A stretch of DNA of 64,000 nucleotides from JALORV01 sp963703945 (GTDB lineage Bacteria > Pseudomonadota > Gammaproteobacteria > Burkholderiales > Burkholderiaceae_F), in assembly GCA_963703945.1 (NCBI GenBank), contig CAVPGM010000015.1, forward strand, positions 40,794 through 104,793, in the 5' to 3' direction. This document shows positions 31,401-40,516 of the stretch, one piece after another. The translations under genes were made by a program, and so were the position numbers. The notes below the pieces were generated by a model. The model did not search any database. It saw nothing but the letters and a program-made list of their open reading frames with translations, and was not told the DNA's origin. Within the stretch, counting starts at the first letter, position 1. The number at the start of each line of letters is the position of its first letter.

Positions 31401-34400
31401 ACGCTCAATGCAGCCAGTGGCGTGATCGGCGGCACACCGACCACGGCAGGTCCCGCGAGCTTCACGATCCGTGCCACCGACGGCAACGGCGCTTCGGGTT
31501 CGCGTGCCTATACCGTGACGATCAATGTGGCGATCACCGTCAATCCGTCGAGCCTTCCCGGCGGAACAGTCGGCGTCGCTTACTCGCAGACCGTATCAGC
31601 GACGGGTGGCACGGGCAGCTACACATTCAGCGTCAGTGCAGGGACCCTGCCGGCCGGCGTGTCGCTGAACGGCGCAAGCGGTGTGATCTCGGGAACACCA
31701 AGCGCAGCCGCATCGAGCAGCTTCACAGTGACAGCAACGGACGGCAACGGCGGCACCGGTTCGCGTGCCTACACCGTCACGGTCAACGCGGCAATCAGCG
31801 TCAACCCGGCAACGTTGCCGAATGGCACGGTGGGCGGTCGCCTATTCGCAGATCGTATCGGCCACCGGCGGCAACGGCAGCTACACCTTCAGCGTCAGCG
31901 CCGGATGCTTGCCGGCGGGCCTGTCACTGAACGGCGCGAGCGGCGTCATCTCCGGCACACCGAGCGCCGCCGCATCGAGCAGCTTCACGATCACTGCGAC
32001 CGACGGCAACGGTGCCACCGGTTCGCGTGCCTACAGCGTGACGATCGCAGCTGCAGTCGTCGTCAATCCACCCAGTCTGCCGACGGCCACGGTCGGCATC
32101 GCCTACAACCAGACGATCAGCGCGACGGGCGGTACCGGCAGCTACACCTTCAGCATCAGCGCCGGATCGCTGCCGCCGGGCCTGTCGCTCAACGCGTCCA
32201 CAGGAGCGATCGCCGGAACGCCCTCGGCAGCGGCGACCGGCAACTTCACCGTCACGGCCACCGATGGCAATGGCGCGACCGGAACACGCGCCTACGTCCT
32301 CACGATCAACGCCGGCATCGTCGTCAACCCGACATCCCTGCCGGCAGCGGCTGTCGGTTCCCCCTACGCGCAAACGATCTCAGCCACAGGAGGCACCGGC
32401 TCGTACAACTACGGCATCGGCGCCGGCGGCCTGCCTGCCGGTCTCTCGCTCAATGCGGCGACCGGCGTGATTTCCGGTACGCCCACGACGGCGACGACCG
32501 CCAACCTGACCATCACGGCGACCGACGGCAACGCTGCGGCCGGCTCACGCGCGTACACGCTGGTCGTCAACACGGCGATGGCGGTCAACCCGATGACGCT
32601 GCCGAACGGTGCAGTCGGCTCCGCCTATTCGCAGACTGTCAGTGCGACCGGCGGCAACGGCAGCTATGCCTACAGTGTCTCTGCGGGCGCGTTGCCGGCG
32701 GGCCTCACGCTCAATTCTTCAACGGGTGCGATCACCGGAACGCCGACCTCCGCAGCGACCGGCAGCTTCACGATCACCGCTGCCGACGGCGCCGGTGCGA
32801 CGACGTCGCGCGCCTACACGGTCGCGGTCAATGCCGCGCTCGCGGTCACTCCGCCCAGCCTCCCGAACGCCACGGCTGGTGTCGCGTACAGCCAGACCGT
32901 CAGCGCCAGCGGCGGCAACGGCACTTACACGTACAGCGTTTCCAGCGGCAGCCTGCCTGCCGGCCTGTCACTCAACGCGTCGACCGGCGCGATCACCGGA
33001 ACGCCCACAGCGGCAGCGACGACCACCTTCACGATCGCGGTGACCGATGCTGCCGGCGCCGGTGCGTCGCGCGCCTACACCGTGGTGGTGGCGCCGCCGA
33101 ACCTGACCCTCGATTCCAGCGCGCTGGGCAACGGTGTCGTCGGAAGTCCATACAGCCAGGCGCTCGTGGTCAGTGGCGGAGTGGCGCCCTACCTGTACTC
33201 GATCTCCGGCGGACAATTGCCGACCGGAGTCGCGCTCGACGGTACGACCGGGGCGTTGAGCGGCACGCCGACAGCGCCAGGAACCTATGCGTTCAGCATC
33301 CGCGTGGTCGATGCGAACGGCGCGTCCGCCACCTTCGCGCAGGCGATCGTCATCGAACCACGTGCCGATCCGACGGCCGATCCCACCGTGCGCGGCATGC
33401 TGGCCGCCCAGTTCTCCGCGGCCGGACGGTTCGGCTCGGCGCAGATTGAGAACGTGGGCGCCCGCGTGCGGATGCTGCATTTCGGCCAGGATCCCTGCTC
33501 GCTGCAGTTCGCCGTCGGCACCAATATTCGTTGGGAGCGCGCCGGGGCGAGCGCGGAGGAGCTGAAGGACGCGCCGCAGACGGCGCCGCGGGAGGACTCG
33601 AAGCCGGAAGAACGCAAGCGCTGCGACAGTCCGCTGGCGTTCTGGATCGGAGGCAATGTCGACTTCGGCTTCCTACGTCCGAGTTCGGCCAGCGACCGAA
33701 GCGATTTCACGACCTCCGGCGTGACACTGGGCGCCGATGCGAAGGTGCTGCCCGGACTCGTGATGGGTGCCGCGCTGGGATACGGTCGCGACTCGACCGA
33801 CGTCGGTTCGAGCGGCAGCGAAAGTCGCGCGCAGGCAACGAATGCGACCGTCTACGGCTCGTACGAACCGATGCGCTCCGTGTACGTCGACTTCCTGCTC
33901 GGCTATGGCGGCTTGGGATACGACTCGACACGCTGGCAGAACGCGGCGCAAATGATCGGCGAGCGCAGCGGCTCGCAGTCTTACGGTTCGGTCGGCGTCA
34001 GCGGAGTCATCGACATCGGAAACCTGAAGCTAGCGCCGTATGGCCGATTCGATCGGGTGCGCAGCCGGCTCGACGGCTACGTCGAAAGCGGTCCAAGCGT
34101 CTCGGCCCTCGGCTACGGCCAGGCGACAGCAACGCAGGACGTCGTCGCGGCGGGTTTCTTTGCGAGCTACCGCATTCCGCTCGGCCAGGCGAGCCTGGAG
34201 CCCAGCTTGCGCGTCGAGGCGCGGCGCGTGCACGCGTCATCGGTGGACCAGACGCTGTGGTACGCAGACATGCCGTCGTACCAATACGTCATTGCCGACG
34301 GCGGAGCATCGGACAGCCAGGCGCTCGGCGGCGTCGGACTGGTGCTGCGGGTCGCCGATATGTTCTCGTTCGGGCTCGACTACAGCTATACCGGCAGCAG

Positions 34401-34452
34401 CGGGACGTATCGCAGCGAAAGCATCAGGGCGATCCTGCGCGCTCCGTTCTAG
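28495..34452 (+). CDS. Giant autotransporter adhesin with 18 Ig-like repeats, three apparent +1 frameshifts
   Basis: About 1,984 residues after removing one base each near 29627, 30041 and 31836. A signal peptide (RLIRRLACGALAAFLSLIAF..LANA) is followed by 18 tandem ~87-residue units of the putative-Ig (He_PIG) type. Each unit has the pattern NPASLPGGTVGTAYSQTVSA, then SAGALPAGLSLNAATGVISG and AYSVTI. The last ~360 residues form an autotransporter-type beta-barrel: FWIGGNVDFGF, a series of alternating strands, and a terminal Phe (ILRAPF) expected for outer-membrane insertion. Likely exported to the cell surface as an adhesin or stalk. The barrel is preceded by an acidic/basic linker (EELKDAPQTAPREDSKPEER). 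Function beyond surface exposure is not shown by sequence. Confidence 0.85.
28654..33360 (+). repeat. Tandem array of 18 units of about 261 bp
   Basis: The DNA encoding the Ig-like domains repeats every ~261 bp. Neighbouring units share long identical stretches, such as the one coding VNPASLPGGTVG and the one coding SLNAATGVISGTP, while the last unit is most diverged. This period equals 87 codons. Such arrays often change copy number by recombination, and they are hard to assemble. Confidence 0.9.
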
Positions 34453-34473
34453 GAAGTGCAGGTCGCTGCGTGT

Positions 34474-35229
34474 TTATCGCGCGCCGAATGAACCGCCGTA
34501 GCTCTGAGCCGGGAACGCATCGCGGCCACGGGCGGTCGCCGAAGCATCCGATCCATCCGCGCACAGAAGTAGCCGGTATCCGGTCCTCGAAACGGACTGG
34601 ATGCGGATCTGCGTGAATCCCTGACGAACCAGCCTTGCGCGCAGCCGACTGATCGCGGTATTCAGCGCGCGCGACAGCGTTTCGGCCCGGCCAAGCGCCT
34701 GCAACAGCGCCTCGCGCGACACTGGGCGACCGCGTACCGCTGCCAGCTGGCCCAGTATCACGAGTTCGCTGTCGCAGACCTCGATACGCTGATCGCGCCA
34801 GGTAACGCGGTGCCGGGCCGGATCGACCTTGAGCGGCCCATATTCGGTCGCATGCTGCACCGGCGCCACGCGTTCCTCGACCAGTCGGTCGAGCCTGCGC
34901 AGGTGGGCGAGCAGCAGACGCGGAGAGAGGGGCTGCGCAGCAACGGCGTCGGCACCGGCCTCCAGGGCCACGATCTGGTCGACATCATCGACGAACCGCC
35001 GCGTGAGCAGCAGCGGTGCGTTGGTCACGCGGCGCAGCAGGCCCACGACTTCGGCGGGTGACTGCCGCACCTGATCTAGATCGATCGCTACCGCGTGGTA
35101 GCGCACGCTCCTGGCGAGGGCGATGGCGGCGCCGATGTCGGTGACGAATTCAACCCGGCAATCCTCGCGCTCCAGTACCTCGCGGTCCTGATACACGCGG
35201 CTCGCGGTAGTCAACATAAGGATCTTCAT
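34474..35229 (-). CDS. Orphan OmpR-type winged-helix regulator (A)
   Basis: A 251-residue protein with an N-terminal receiver-like domain (MKILMLTTASRVYQDREVLE.., APLLLTRRFVDDVDQIVALEAGADAV) and a C-terminal OmpR/PhoB winged helix (SRALNTAISRLRARLVRQGF, IQSVSRTGYRLLL). The N-terminal acidic pair that binds Mg in true receivers is absent; a possible phospho-acceptor Asp remains in VAIDLDQV. No histidine kinase is nearby. The start at 35229 has AGGAG upstream. It is a relative of regulator B at 35884-36645 (shared QIVALEAG block). Likely controls the adjacent surface-protein genes, but this is inference. Confidence 0.8.
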   Translation of the reverse strand: MKILMLTTASRVYQDREVLEREDCRVEFVTDIGAAIALARSVRYHAVAIDLDQVRQSPAEVVGLLRRVTNAPLLLTRRFVDDVDQIVALEAGADAVAAQPLSPRLLLAHLRRLDRLVEERVAPVQHATEYGPLKVDPARHRVTWRDQRIEVCDSELVILGQLAAVRGRPVSREALLQALGRAETLSRALNTAISRLRARLVRQGFTQIRIQSVSRTGYRLLLCADGSDASATARGRDAFPAQSYGGSFGAR

Positions 35230-35346
35230 GTAGCGCTCCTGCAAAGACCCCGACCGCCGTGCCAGCGCCGCCCGCTGCACGAGCGCGCGTCGGCGGTCTA
35301 GTGGCCGCCATATCGCACGCATCACGACTCATGGTCACTCCGTTGA

Positions 35347-35356
35347 TGTAGATGTA
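35347..35356. promoter_or_regulatory. Weak match to the TGTAGATACA box
   Basis: TGTAGATGTA, two mismatches to the box seen upstream of marR and the TonB receptor, lies 118 bases before the start of regulator A. It may be the same operator or chance. Confidence 0.25.
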
Positions 35357-35373
35357 TATGCAGCATTAAGGGC

Positions 35374-35407
35374 AAAAAAAAGTCAATGTCTCGCTGCACG
35401 AGACATT
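35374..35407 (-). terminator. Intrinsic terminator overlapping the marR stop codon
   Basis: Read on the minus strand, AATGTCTCG, a TGCAG loop and CGAGACATT form a perfect 9-bp stem, followed after GAC by eight T residues. The stem includes the last codons and part of the stop codon of the marR-type gene. It should separate this gene's transcript from regulator A downstream. Confidence 0.85.
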
Positions 35408-35850
35408 GCCAGCAGAACCCGGTTCATCTCGCGCACATCCCGACCCGTCGTCCGCGCGACGTCGCGCTGTGCCGCCTCCCACAACGGCATGGCCCTGGCG
35501 AACGCGCGTCGTCCCTTGGCCGAGGCGTGCACCTCGCGCTCGCGGCGGTCCGCGCCGGGCACCATCGTGACAAGCGAATCCCGTTCCAGGATGCGCAGGT
35601 TGCGCGTCAGCGTGGTCGCGTCCATCGCGATCGTCTTCGCGATGGCGGTCACCGTGCTTCCCGGCAGAGCGACGACCGCCCACAGCACTGCCAGCTGGCT
35701 GGCGCGCAGCCCCGCCGGCCGCAGGTGCTCGTCGTAGGCCGACGTCACCGCGCGGGCCGCCATGCGTGCATTGCCGCACAGGCACTCGAATCCGCGCGGG
35801 CCGTGTGTTGCCAGGGCCTTCAGCGGTACCACTTTCGTCAGCTCCTTCAT
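35383..35850 (-). CDS. MarR-family transcriptional regulator
   Basis: A 155-residue winged-helix regulator. Helices MAARAVTSAYDEHLRPAGLR and SQLAVLWAVVALPGSTVTAI lead to the recognition helix DATTLTRNLRILERDSLV and the wing ADRREREVHASAKGRRAF typical of MarR. Start ATG at 35850; a longer form from 35883 is possible but would overlap the palindromic box at 35873-35882. That box, 23 bases before the ATG, suggests autorepression. A terminator overlaps the stop codon, and an OmpR-type regulator lies on each side. Ligand unknown. Confidence 0.85.
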   Translation of the reverse strand: MKELTKVVPLKALATHGPRGFECLCGNARMAARAVTSAYDEHLRPAGLRASQLAVLWAVVALPGSTVTAIAKTIAMDATTLTRNLRILERDSLVTMVPGADRREREVHASAKGRRAFARAMPLWEAAQRDVARTTGRDVREMNRVLLAMSRAARH

Positions 35851-35872
35851 TGGCGGGACGCCTAAGTTTAAG

Positions 35873-35882
35873 TGTAGATACA
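35873..35882. promoter_or_regulatory. Palindromic operator-like box upstream of marR
   Basis: TGTAGATACA (TGTA-GA-TACA) lies in the 33-base gap between regulator B and the marR start. The same ten bases recur upstream of the TonB receptor. A site this close to the start codon is typical of autoregulation by a dimeric repressor. Confidence 0.5.
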
Positions 35883-35883
35883 T

Positions 35884-36645
35884 TTATTCTATGCCCTTCT
35901 GCCCGGCCTTGTCAGCAGTTTCCGGGCCCGGCGTCGAGGGGGGCTCTGCGCGCGGGCGCAGTGCATAGCCGCTGCCTCTTGATGCGGCTATGCCGACATG
36001 AGGCGCGCCGACCTCCGCGAGCCGCTGCCGCAGGCGGAAGACGACCACATCCACCGCAGACGGGCTGACCTGCGGATCGATGCTGTCAGGAACACGGAAT
36101 CCCGATCGCTCCACCACCTGGCCGCGACGCTGCATCAGAACGGTCAGCACGTCGACCTCGCGGGGTGACAGGGCGACCTGCCAGTCGTTGTAACTCAGCA
36201 CCCGACGCGTCCGGTCGAGCACCAGCCCGTAGGCGGCGACCGCGTCCGGGGCCGGATCGGGTATCCGTACCGGCCGCCTGACCAGAGCGCGCGCGCGGGC
36301 GAGCGCGAGCCGGGCATCCATGGTTGGCAGCCAGACGTCGTCGAAGCCCGCTTCGAGCGCAACGATCTGCTCGGCAATGTCGTGGCGCCTGTCCGCCAGC
36401 AGCACGTACGGGCCGCGCCACAGCGGCGTGAAGCCCCGCAGCAGGGTCAATGCGCGCGCATCGGGCAGGTCGTCGGCGAGCACGACCAGACTGGGGCAGT
36501 GTTCACGCAGCATCTCGAGGGCCGAGTCGATCGTGCCCGCTTCAGCGACGACGAACCGCTGCCGAACTTCCGCGAGCATGGCTTCGCCGGCGTGAACCGC
36601 CGGCGCCCGGACCAGCACAACGGTTTGCGGCAAGGGAATGCTCAC
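35884..36645 (-). CDS. Orphan OmpR-type winged-helix regulator (B)
   Basis: About 253 residues: a receiver-like domain (LVVLADDLPDARALTLLRGF, DIAEQIVALEAGFDDVWLP) and a C-terminal OmpR/PhoB winged helix (YNDWQVALSPREVDVLTVLM, VDVVVFRLRQRLAEVGAPH, IAASRGSGYALRP). The Mg-binding acidic pair at the N-terminus is missing. The GTG start (VSIPLPQTVVLV) is chosen because the receiver fold begins there; an ATG 78 bases upstream is the alternative. Its stop lies 33 bases before marR. It diverges from the TonB receptor gene, with the palindromic box in between, so it may also be controlled from that region. Confidence 0.78.
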   Translation of the reverse strand: MSIPLPQTVVLVRAPAVHAGEAMLAEVRQRFVVAEAGTIDSALEMLREHCPSLVVLADDLPDARALTLLRGFTPLWRGPYVLLADRRHDIAEQIVALEAGFDDVWLPTMDARLALARARALVRRPVRIPDPAPDAVAAYGLVLDRTRRVLSYNDWQVALSPREVDVLTVLMQRRGQVVERSGFRVPDSIDPQVSPSAVDVVVFRLRQRLAEVGAPHVGIAASRGSGYALRPRAEPPSTPGPETADKAGQKGIE

Positions 36646-36765
36646 GAATCCGATGTTGCCTGGGTTCGCACGTCTGGTGTGCGACAGGGCGCACCGATGC
36701 GTGTCCGCGCTGCGCGCACGCAACAGGCTTGAAACCTTTGTGACATATCGCGCTTCGACTAATCG

Positions 36766-36777
36766 CTGTAGATACAG
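36766..36777. promoter_or_regulatory. Palindromic operator-like box upstream of the TonB receptor
   Basis: CTGTAGATACAG, a 12-bp near-palindrome containing the same TGTAGATACA as the marR box, lies 76 bases upstream of the receptor start and in the divergent region shared with regulator B. Confidence 0.5.
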
Positions 36778-36852
36778 CCAATGATACTAATCCGCTGCGG
36801 TCCGGTCGCATCGGCCGCACGGATCCAGTTTGCAACAACACCGGGAGACGAG

Positions 36853-39657
36853 ATGAGATACCGACACACGCGAGCCACGGCTGCTGTGCTCGCGGCGATG
36901 GGCGCGCTTTCGGCCGGCGGCAGGGCCGGCGCGCAGCAGGCCGCATCACCCGCCACTCCGAGCCCCGCACCTCAGCAGCTCGAGCGGGTGGAAATCACCG
37001 GTTCCAGCATCAAGCGGATCGCGGCCGAAACCGCGTTGCCGGTGCAGGTGATCACCGCCGAAGACATCGCGCGGACCGGGGTGACGTCGAGCGAACAACT
37101 GCTGCGCACGATAAGCGCTGTCGACGCAGCAGGGATCACTGTCTCCGCCAACAACGCCGGACTCAATACCGGTGGACTTTCGACCGCGTCGCTGCGTGGC
37201 CTCGGGTCGCGGCGAACCCTGGTGCTGATCAACGGCCGGCGGATCGCTCCCTATGGCAGCGTCGGCGACTCGGCATCGGTCGACGTTAACAACATCCCGA
37301 TCGCCGCCATCGAGCGCGTCGAGGTTCTGAAGGAGGGCGCTTCGGCCGTTTACGGCTCCGATGCAATCGCGGGCGTCATCAATTTCATCCTGCGACGCGA
37401 GTACACCGGTGCCGGAATCACCGCCGAGTACGGGCAGTCGTCGTCCGGCGGCGGCGCGGTGACGACCATCACCGGCACGTACGGCTTCGGCAGCCTCGAC
37501 AAGGACCGCTACAACGTCAGCCTGCTCGCGACCTACCAGAAGACCCAGGCGATCTACGGCGCCGACCGCAGCTACGCGAAATCCGGCATCAACGTCTCGC
37601 CGGATCCCGCGTCGGATGTGAACACCGATACGACCTCGGGGAATACCTTTCCCGGCAACATCGCCACGTCGGCCGGCCAGACGATCGGCAACCCCTTAGC
37701 CGGCAACTGCGGACCGATCAGCGTGACGAGTCCATTTTTCAGCCCGAACGTGTGCCGCTACGATCCGTCACCCTACGTGACGCTGCTGCCCGAGGCGGAA
37801 AACTGGACGGTCATGGCGGCGGGCCGCTATGCGATTACGGGCACGCTCGAAGGCTACGCGGAGCTCTCCTATACCCATCGCGACATCTTCACGCAGATCC
37901 AGCCGGTTCCGCTGTCCGATCAGTTCGCGCTTCCGCCGTCGAATCCGCTGTTTGCGGTGCCGCCTTACAACGGCGCCAACACGTTCCTGCTGCAGCCGAC
38001 GAGTCCGTACTACCCGGGCAGCTACATCGCGTCGCGCGGCTTTGACCCGACGCAACCGGTGCTGGTCCGCTATCGCGCGCAGGAGAGCGGCTTACGACAG
38101 ACGCGCGACATCGCGGAGACGCCCAGATTCGTCCTCGGCCTGCAGGGCAGCGGCTACGGATGGGACTACAACGCGTCCTACCTCTACACGAGCAGCAAAC
38201 TCACCGAGAGCGTCGAAGGCGGATTCCCGCAGCTGACCAAGATCCTGCCGCTGCTCAACAGCGGGCTGGTCAATCCGTTCGGATACAGCACGCCCGATAT
38301 CCAGGCGCAAATTCAGGCCGCCAACTTCAACGGCGACACCTACGTCAACAAAGCAACCCTGCAGAGCCTGCAGGGCTCGGCCAGCAAGGAACTGATGCCC
38401 CTCACCGGCGGCGCGCTCGCTGTGGCCTTCGGGGCGGAGATCCGCCGAGAGAGCTACAACGCGCAGCCTTCGGAACTGCTGATCCAGGGCGATGTGGCCG
38501 GATATGGCGGCAACCAGGCGCCGGTCGATGTGTCGCGCAACGTGTATTCCGTCTATGGGGAAATCAACGCCCCGGTCATCAAGTCGCTCGAACTCGGCGC
38601 GGCACTGCGGTACGACAACTACGAAGGTACCGGCGGCAAGACCACCGGACGGGTCACGGGCCGCTGGACGCCGAGCGACGGCGTGCTGCTGCGTGGATCG
38701 GCGGGCACTGGATTCCGCGCCCCGAGCCTGTCGGACCTCTATGGAACGCAGACGCAGAGCGTGTCGACCAACGGCGTCAGCGATCCGCTGCGCTGCCCGA
38801 CCACCAACAGCTCGATCGACTGCGCCACCCAGTTCGCGACGACCATCGGCGGCAATCCGAATCTCGAGTCGGAGACCTCGACCAACTACACGCTGGGATT
38901 CATCCTCGAGCCGATCAACTCGATTTCGTTCGGGGTCGACGCGTGGTGGATCGACATCAAGAACGGCATCTTGGTCGGCGGAGTTGCGGTGCCCACCATA
39001 CTCGCCGACCTGGACCGTTGGGGCTCCCTGGTCACCCGCGGTCCGGTGCAGGCGGCCTTTCCCACGTTGCCCGGCCCGATCACCAATATCCTCCAGACGA
39101 ACATCAACCAGGGGACCATCAACGTCCAGGGCTACGACGTCAACTTCACCTGGCGGCCGGCTGCAACCGACTACGGTCGCTGGACGATCGGCCTCAGCGG
39201 CACCTACTACGCCAAGTACGACATCGAGCTGCCTGACGGCACGACCGAGCACGCGGTCGGAACGTGGAACGCGAACATTCCGGGGCCGGTTCCCCGCTGG
39301 AAGCAGTACCTGTCATTCACGTGGCAGAGCGGGCCGTGGAGCGCGACGCTGGCGCAGCGCTATCAGTCCGGCTATCAGGACGTGCCTGGCAATGCGAGCG
39401 ACTTTGCCAACGGGGTGACCGACGTGCCGCCGGAACCTCACAAGGTCTCGTCGTACCAGACGTGGGATCTGCAGGGGAGCTGGGCAGGGTACAAGGGCCT
39501 CGTTCTCACGCTGGGCGTTCGCAACCTGTTCAATGAGGATCCGCCGTACAGCAACGTCGGGGCGGCGGGCAGTCAGTTCCAGGCGGGATACGACATTTCG
39601 TACGTCGATGTCCACGACCGGTTCTTCTACGGCCGCGTCGGTTACTCGTTCAGATGA
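36853..39657 (+). CDS. TonB-dependent outer-membrane receptor
   Basis: An intact 934-residue receptor. A signal peptide (MRYRHTRATAAVLAAMGALS..AGA) is followed by the plug domain: VEITGSSIKRIAAETALPVQ, LRTISAVDAAGITV, LVLINGRRIAPYG and the IERVEVLKEGASAVYGSDAI block. The beta-barrel ends GRVGYSFR with a near-terminal Phe. Such receptors import scarce ligands (siderophores, vitamins, glycans, peptides) using TonB energy. The plug type resembles the large family with ITGSxIxR motifs, often for organic nutrients rather than iron, but no specific substrate can be named. ATG with GGGAG upstream. Neighbouring regulators and the shared box suggest ligand-responsive control. Confidence 0.92.
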   Translation: MRYRHTRATAAVLAAMGALSAGGRAGAQQAASPATPSPAPQQLERVEITGSSIKRIAAETALPVQVITAEDIARTGVTSSEQLLRTISAVDAAGITVSANNAGLNTGGLSTASLRGLGSRRTLVLINGRRIAPYGSVGDSASVDVNNIPIAAIERVEVLKEGASAVYGSDAIAGVINFILRREYTGAGITAEYGQSSSGGGAVTTITGTYGFGSLDKDRYNVSLLATYQKTQAIYGADRSYAKSGINVSPDPASDVNTDTTSGNTFPGNIATSAGQTIGNPLAGNCGPISVTSPFFSPNVCRYDPSPYVTLLPEAENWTVMAAGRYAITGTLEGYAELSYTHRDIFTQIQPVPLSDQFALPPSNPLFAVPPYNGANTFLLQPTSPYYPGSYIASRGFDPTQPVLVRYRAQESGLRQTRDIAETPRFVLGLQGSGYGWDYNASYLYTSSKLTESVEGGFPQLTKILPLLNSGLVNPFGYSTPDIQAQIQAANFNGDTYVNKATLQSLQGSASKELMPLTGGALAVAFGAEIRRESYNAQPSELLIQGDVAGYGGNQAPVDVSRNVYSVYGEINAPVIKSLELGAALRYDNYEGTGGKTTGRVTGRWTPSDGVLLRGSAGTGFRAPSLSDLYGTQTQSVSTNGVSDPLRCPTTNSSIDCATQFATTIGGNPNLESETSTNYTLGFILEPINSISFGVDAWWIDIKNGILVGGVAVPTILADLDRWGSLVTRGPVQAAFPTLPGPITNILQTNINQGTINVQGYDVNFTWRPAATDYGRWTIGLSGTYYAKYDIELPDGTTEHAVGTWNANIPGPVPRWKQYLSFTWQSGPWSATLAQRYQSGYQDVPGNASDFANGVTDVPPEPHKVSSYQTWDLQGSWAGYKGLVLTLGVRNLFNEDPPYSNVGAAGSQFQAGYDISYVDVHDRFFYGRVGYSFR

Positions 39658-39663
39658 CGTAAA

Positions 39664-39690
39664 GGTCCCGCCGGCAATGGCGGGACCGTT
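39664..39690 (+). terminator. Stem-loop after the TonB receptor
   Basis: GGTCCCGCC and GGCGGGACC form a perfect 9-bp stem around GGCAAT, six bases after the receptor stop. Only a short GTT follows, so termination strength is uncertain. Confidence 0.55.
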
Positions 39691-39787
39691 GACCGCCGAG
39701 CACCGATGGCCTTCGGAGGCCAGTGCTGCGGCAAGGCCGTCGGGGCCCGCTTGCGCGCGCGCCGCAGACGCCTTAGGTTCGCCCCCG

Positions 39788-40234
39788 ATGGCGGCCGATC
39801 TTGAACTCATCGATTTCGATTCCTCGTGGCTCGACGAGCTGATACCCATGTGGCGAGCCAGTTTCGAGGACGGCGTCGGCATCAGGGATCCACATCCGCT
39901 CGAAGACCAGCGAAGCTACTTCGAGACGAAGGTCCTTCCTTCGAACGCCGTCAGACTGGCGATGGACCAGGGCGTGCTGGTCGGATTCGTCGCCGCCTCG
40001 CGCGACTCGATCGTGCAACTCTACGTGCGGACCGGCTGCCAGCGTCGCGGAGTCGGGTCGCTGATGCTCGAATGGGCCAAGGCGCAGTCCGGCGGACGGC
40101 TGTGGCTCTATGCGTTCGCCCGCAACAGTCGTGCGCGCGCGTTCTACGAGAAGCACGGCTTCGTCGCGGTCGCGTTCGGATTCGAGCCGATGTGGCAGCT
40201 CGACGATGTCAGATACGAATGGAATGGGGGCTAG
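39788..40234 (+). CDS. GNAT-family N-acetyltransferase
   Basis: A 148-residue acetyltransferase. The acetyl-CoA binding motif is seen as LYVRTGCQRRGVGSLMLEWA near residue 90 (R/Q-x-x-G-x-G type), followed by the motif B region FARNSRARAFYEKHGFVAV. The start ATG (MAADLELIDFDSSW) is chosen because upstream sequence is not family-like. Substrate unknown. The TAG stop shares its last base with the left end of the second inverted-repeat element. Confidence 0.85.
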   Translation: MAADLELIDFDSSWLDELIPMWRASFEDGVGIRDPHPLEDQRSYFETKVLPSNAVRLAMDQGVLVGFVAASRDSIVQLYVRTGCQRRGVGSLMLEWAKAQSGGRLWLYAFARNSRARAFYEKHGFVAVAFGFEPMWQLDDVRYEWNGG

Positions 40235-40512
40235 AACCTATCTCAGAGTCCCCGGTGGTCGCGGCGGGGTCGCATGGGGCGGATGGCTAGGCGCGGCGAA
40301 GGGACCATTGCCGGGCCACGGCCCGAGCCGCGCCAACGCCGCAGCGCCCGTTATCGTGGCAACCCGCCGCGCAGGGTCGCCAAGATAAGCGGGCGTCTGC
40401 GGCGTTGGCCGGCTTGGGTCCGTAGGCTCGGCTACTGGTCCTGCGCCGCCGCCTAGCATCCGCCCGCATGCGTCTTGGCAACGCGATCCATCGGGGACTC
40501 TGAGATAGGTTC
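40234..40512. mobile_element. MITE-like element, copy 2
   Basis: A 279-bp unit with the same 18-bp terminal inverted repeats as 12432-12702 and similar internal inverted repeats (AAGATAAGCGGGCG against CGCCCGC..TCTTGG). TA flanks both ends (..cTA then GAACC; GGTTC then TAa), compatible with a TA target duplication. The left end overlaps the GNAT stop; the right end lies five bases before the GTG start of the SDR gene. No coding capacity of its own. Confidence 0.8.
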
Positions 40513-40516
40513 TAAC

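Noticed and set aside
28654..33360. The tandem array as a CRISPR or satellite
   Set aside because: The 261-bp period equals 87 codons, keeps reading frame and encodes Ig-like domains; there are no short direct repeats with unique spacers.
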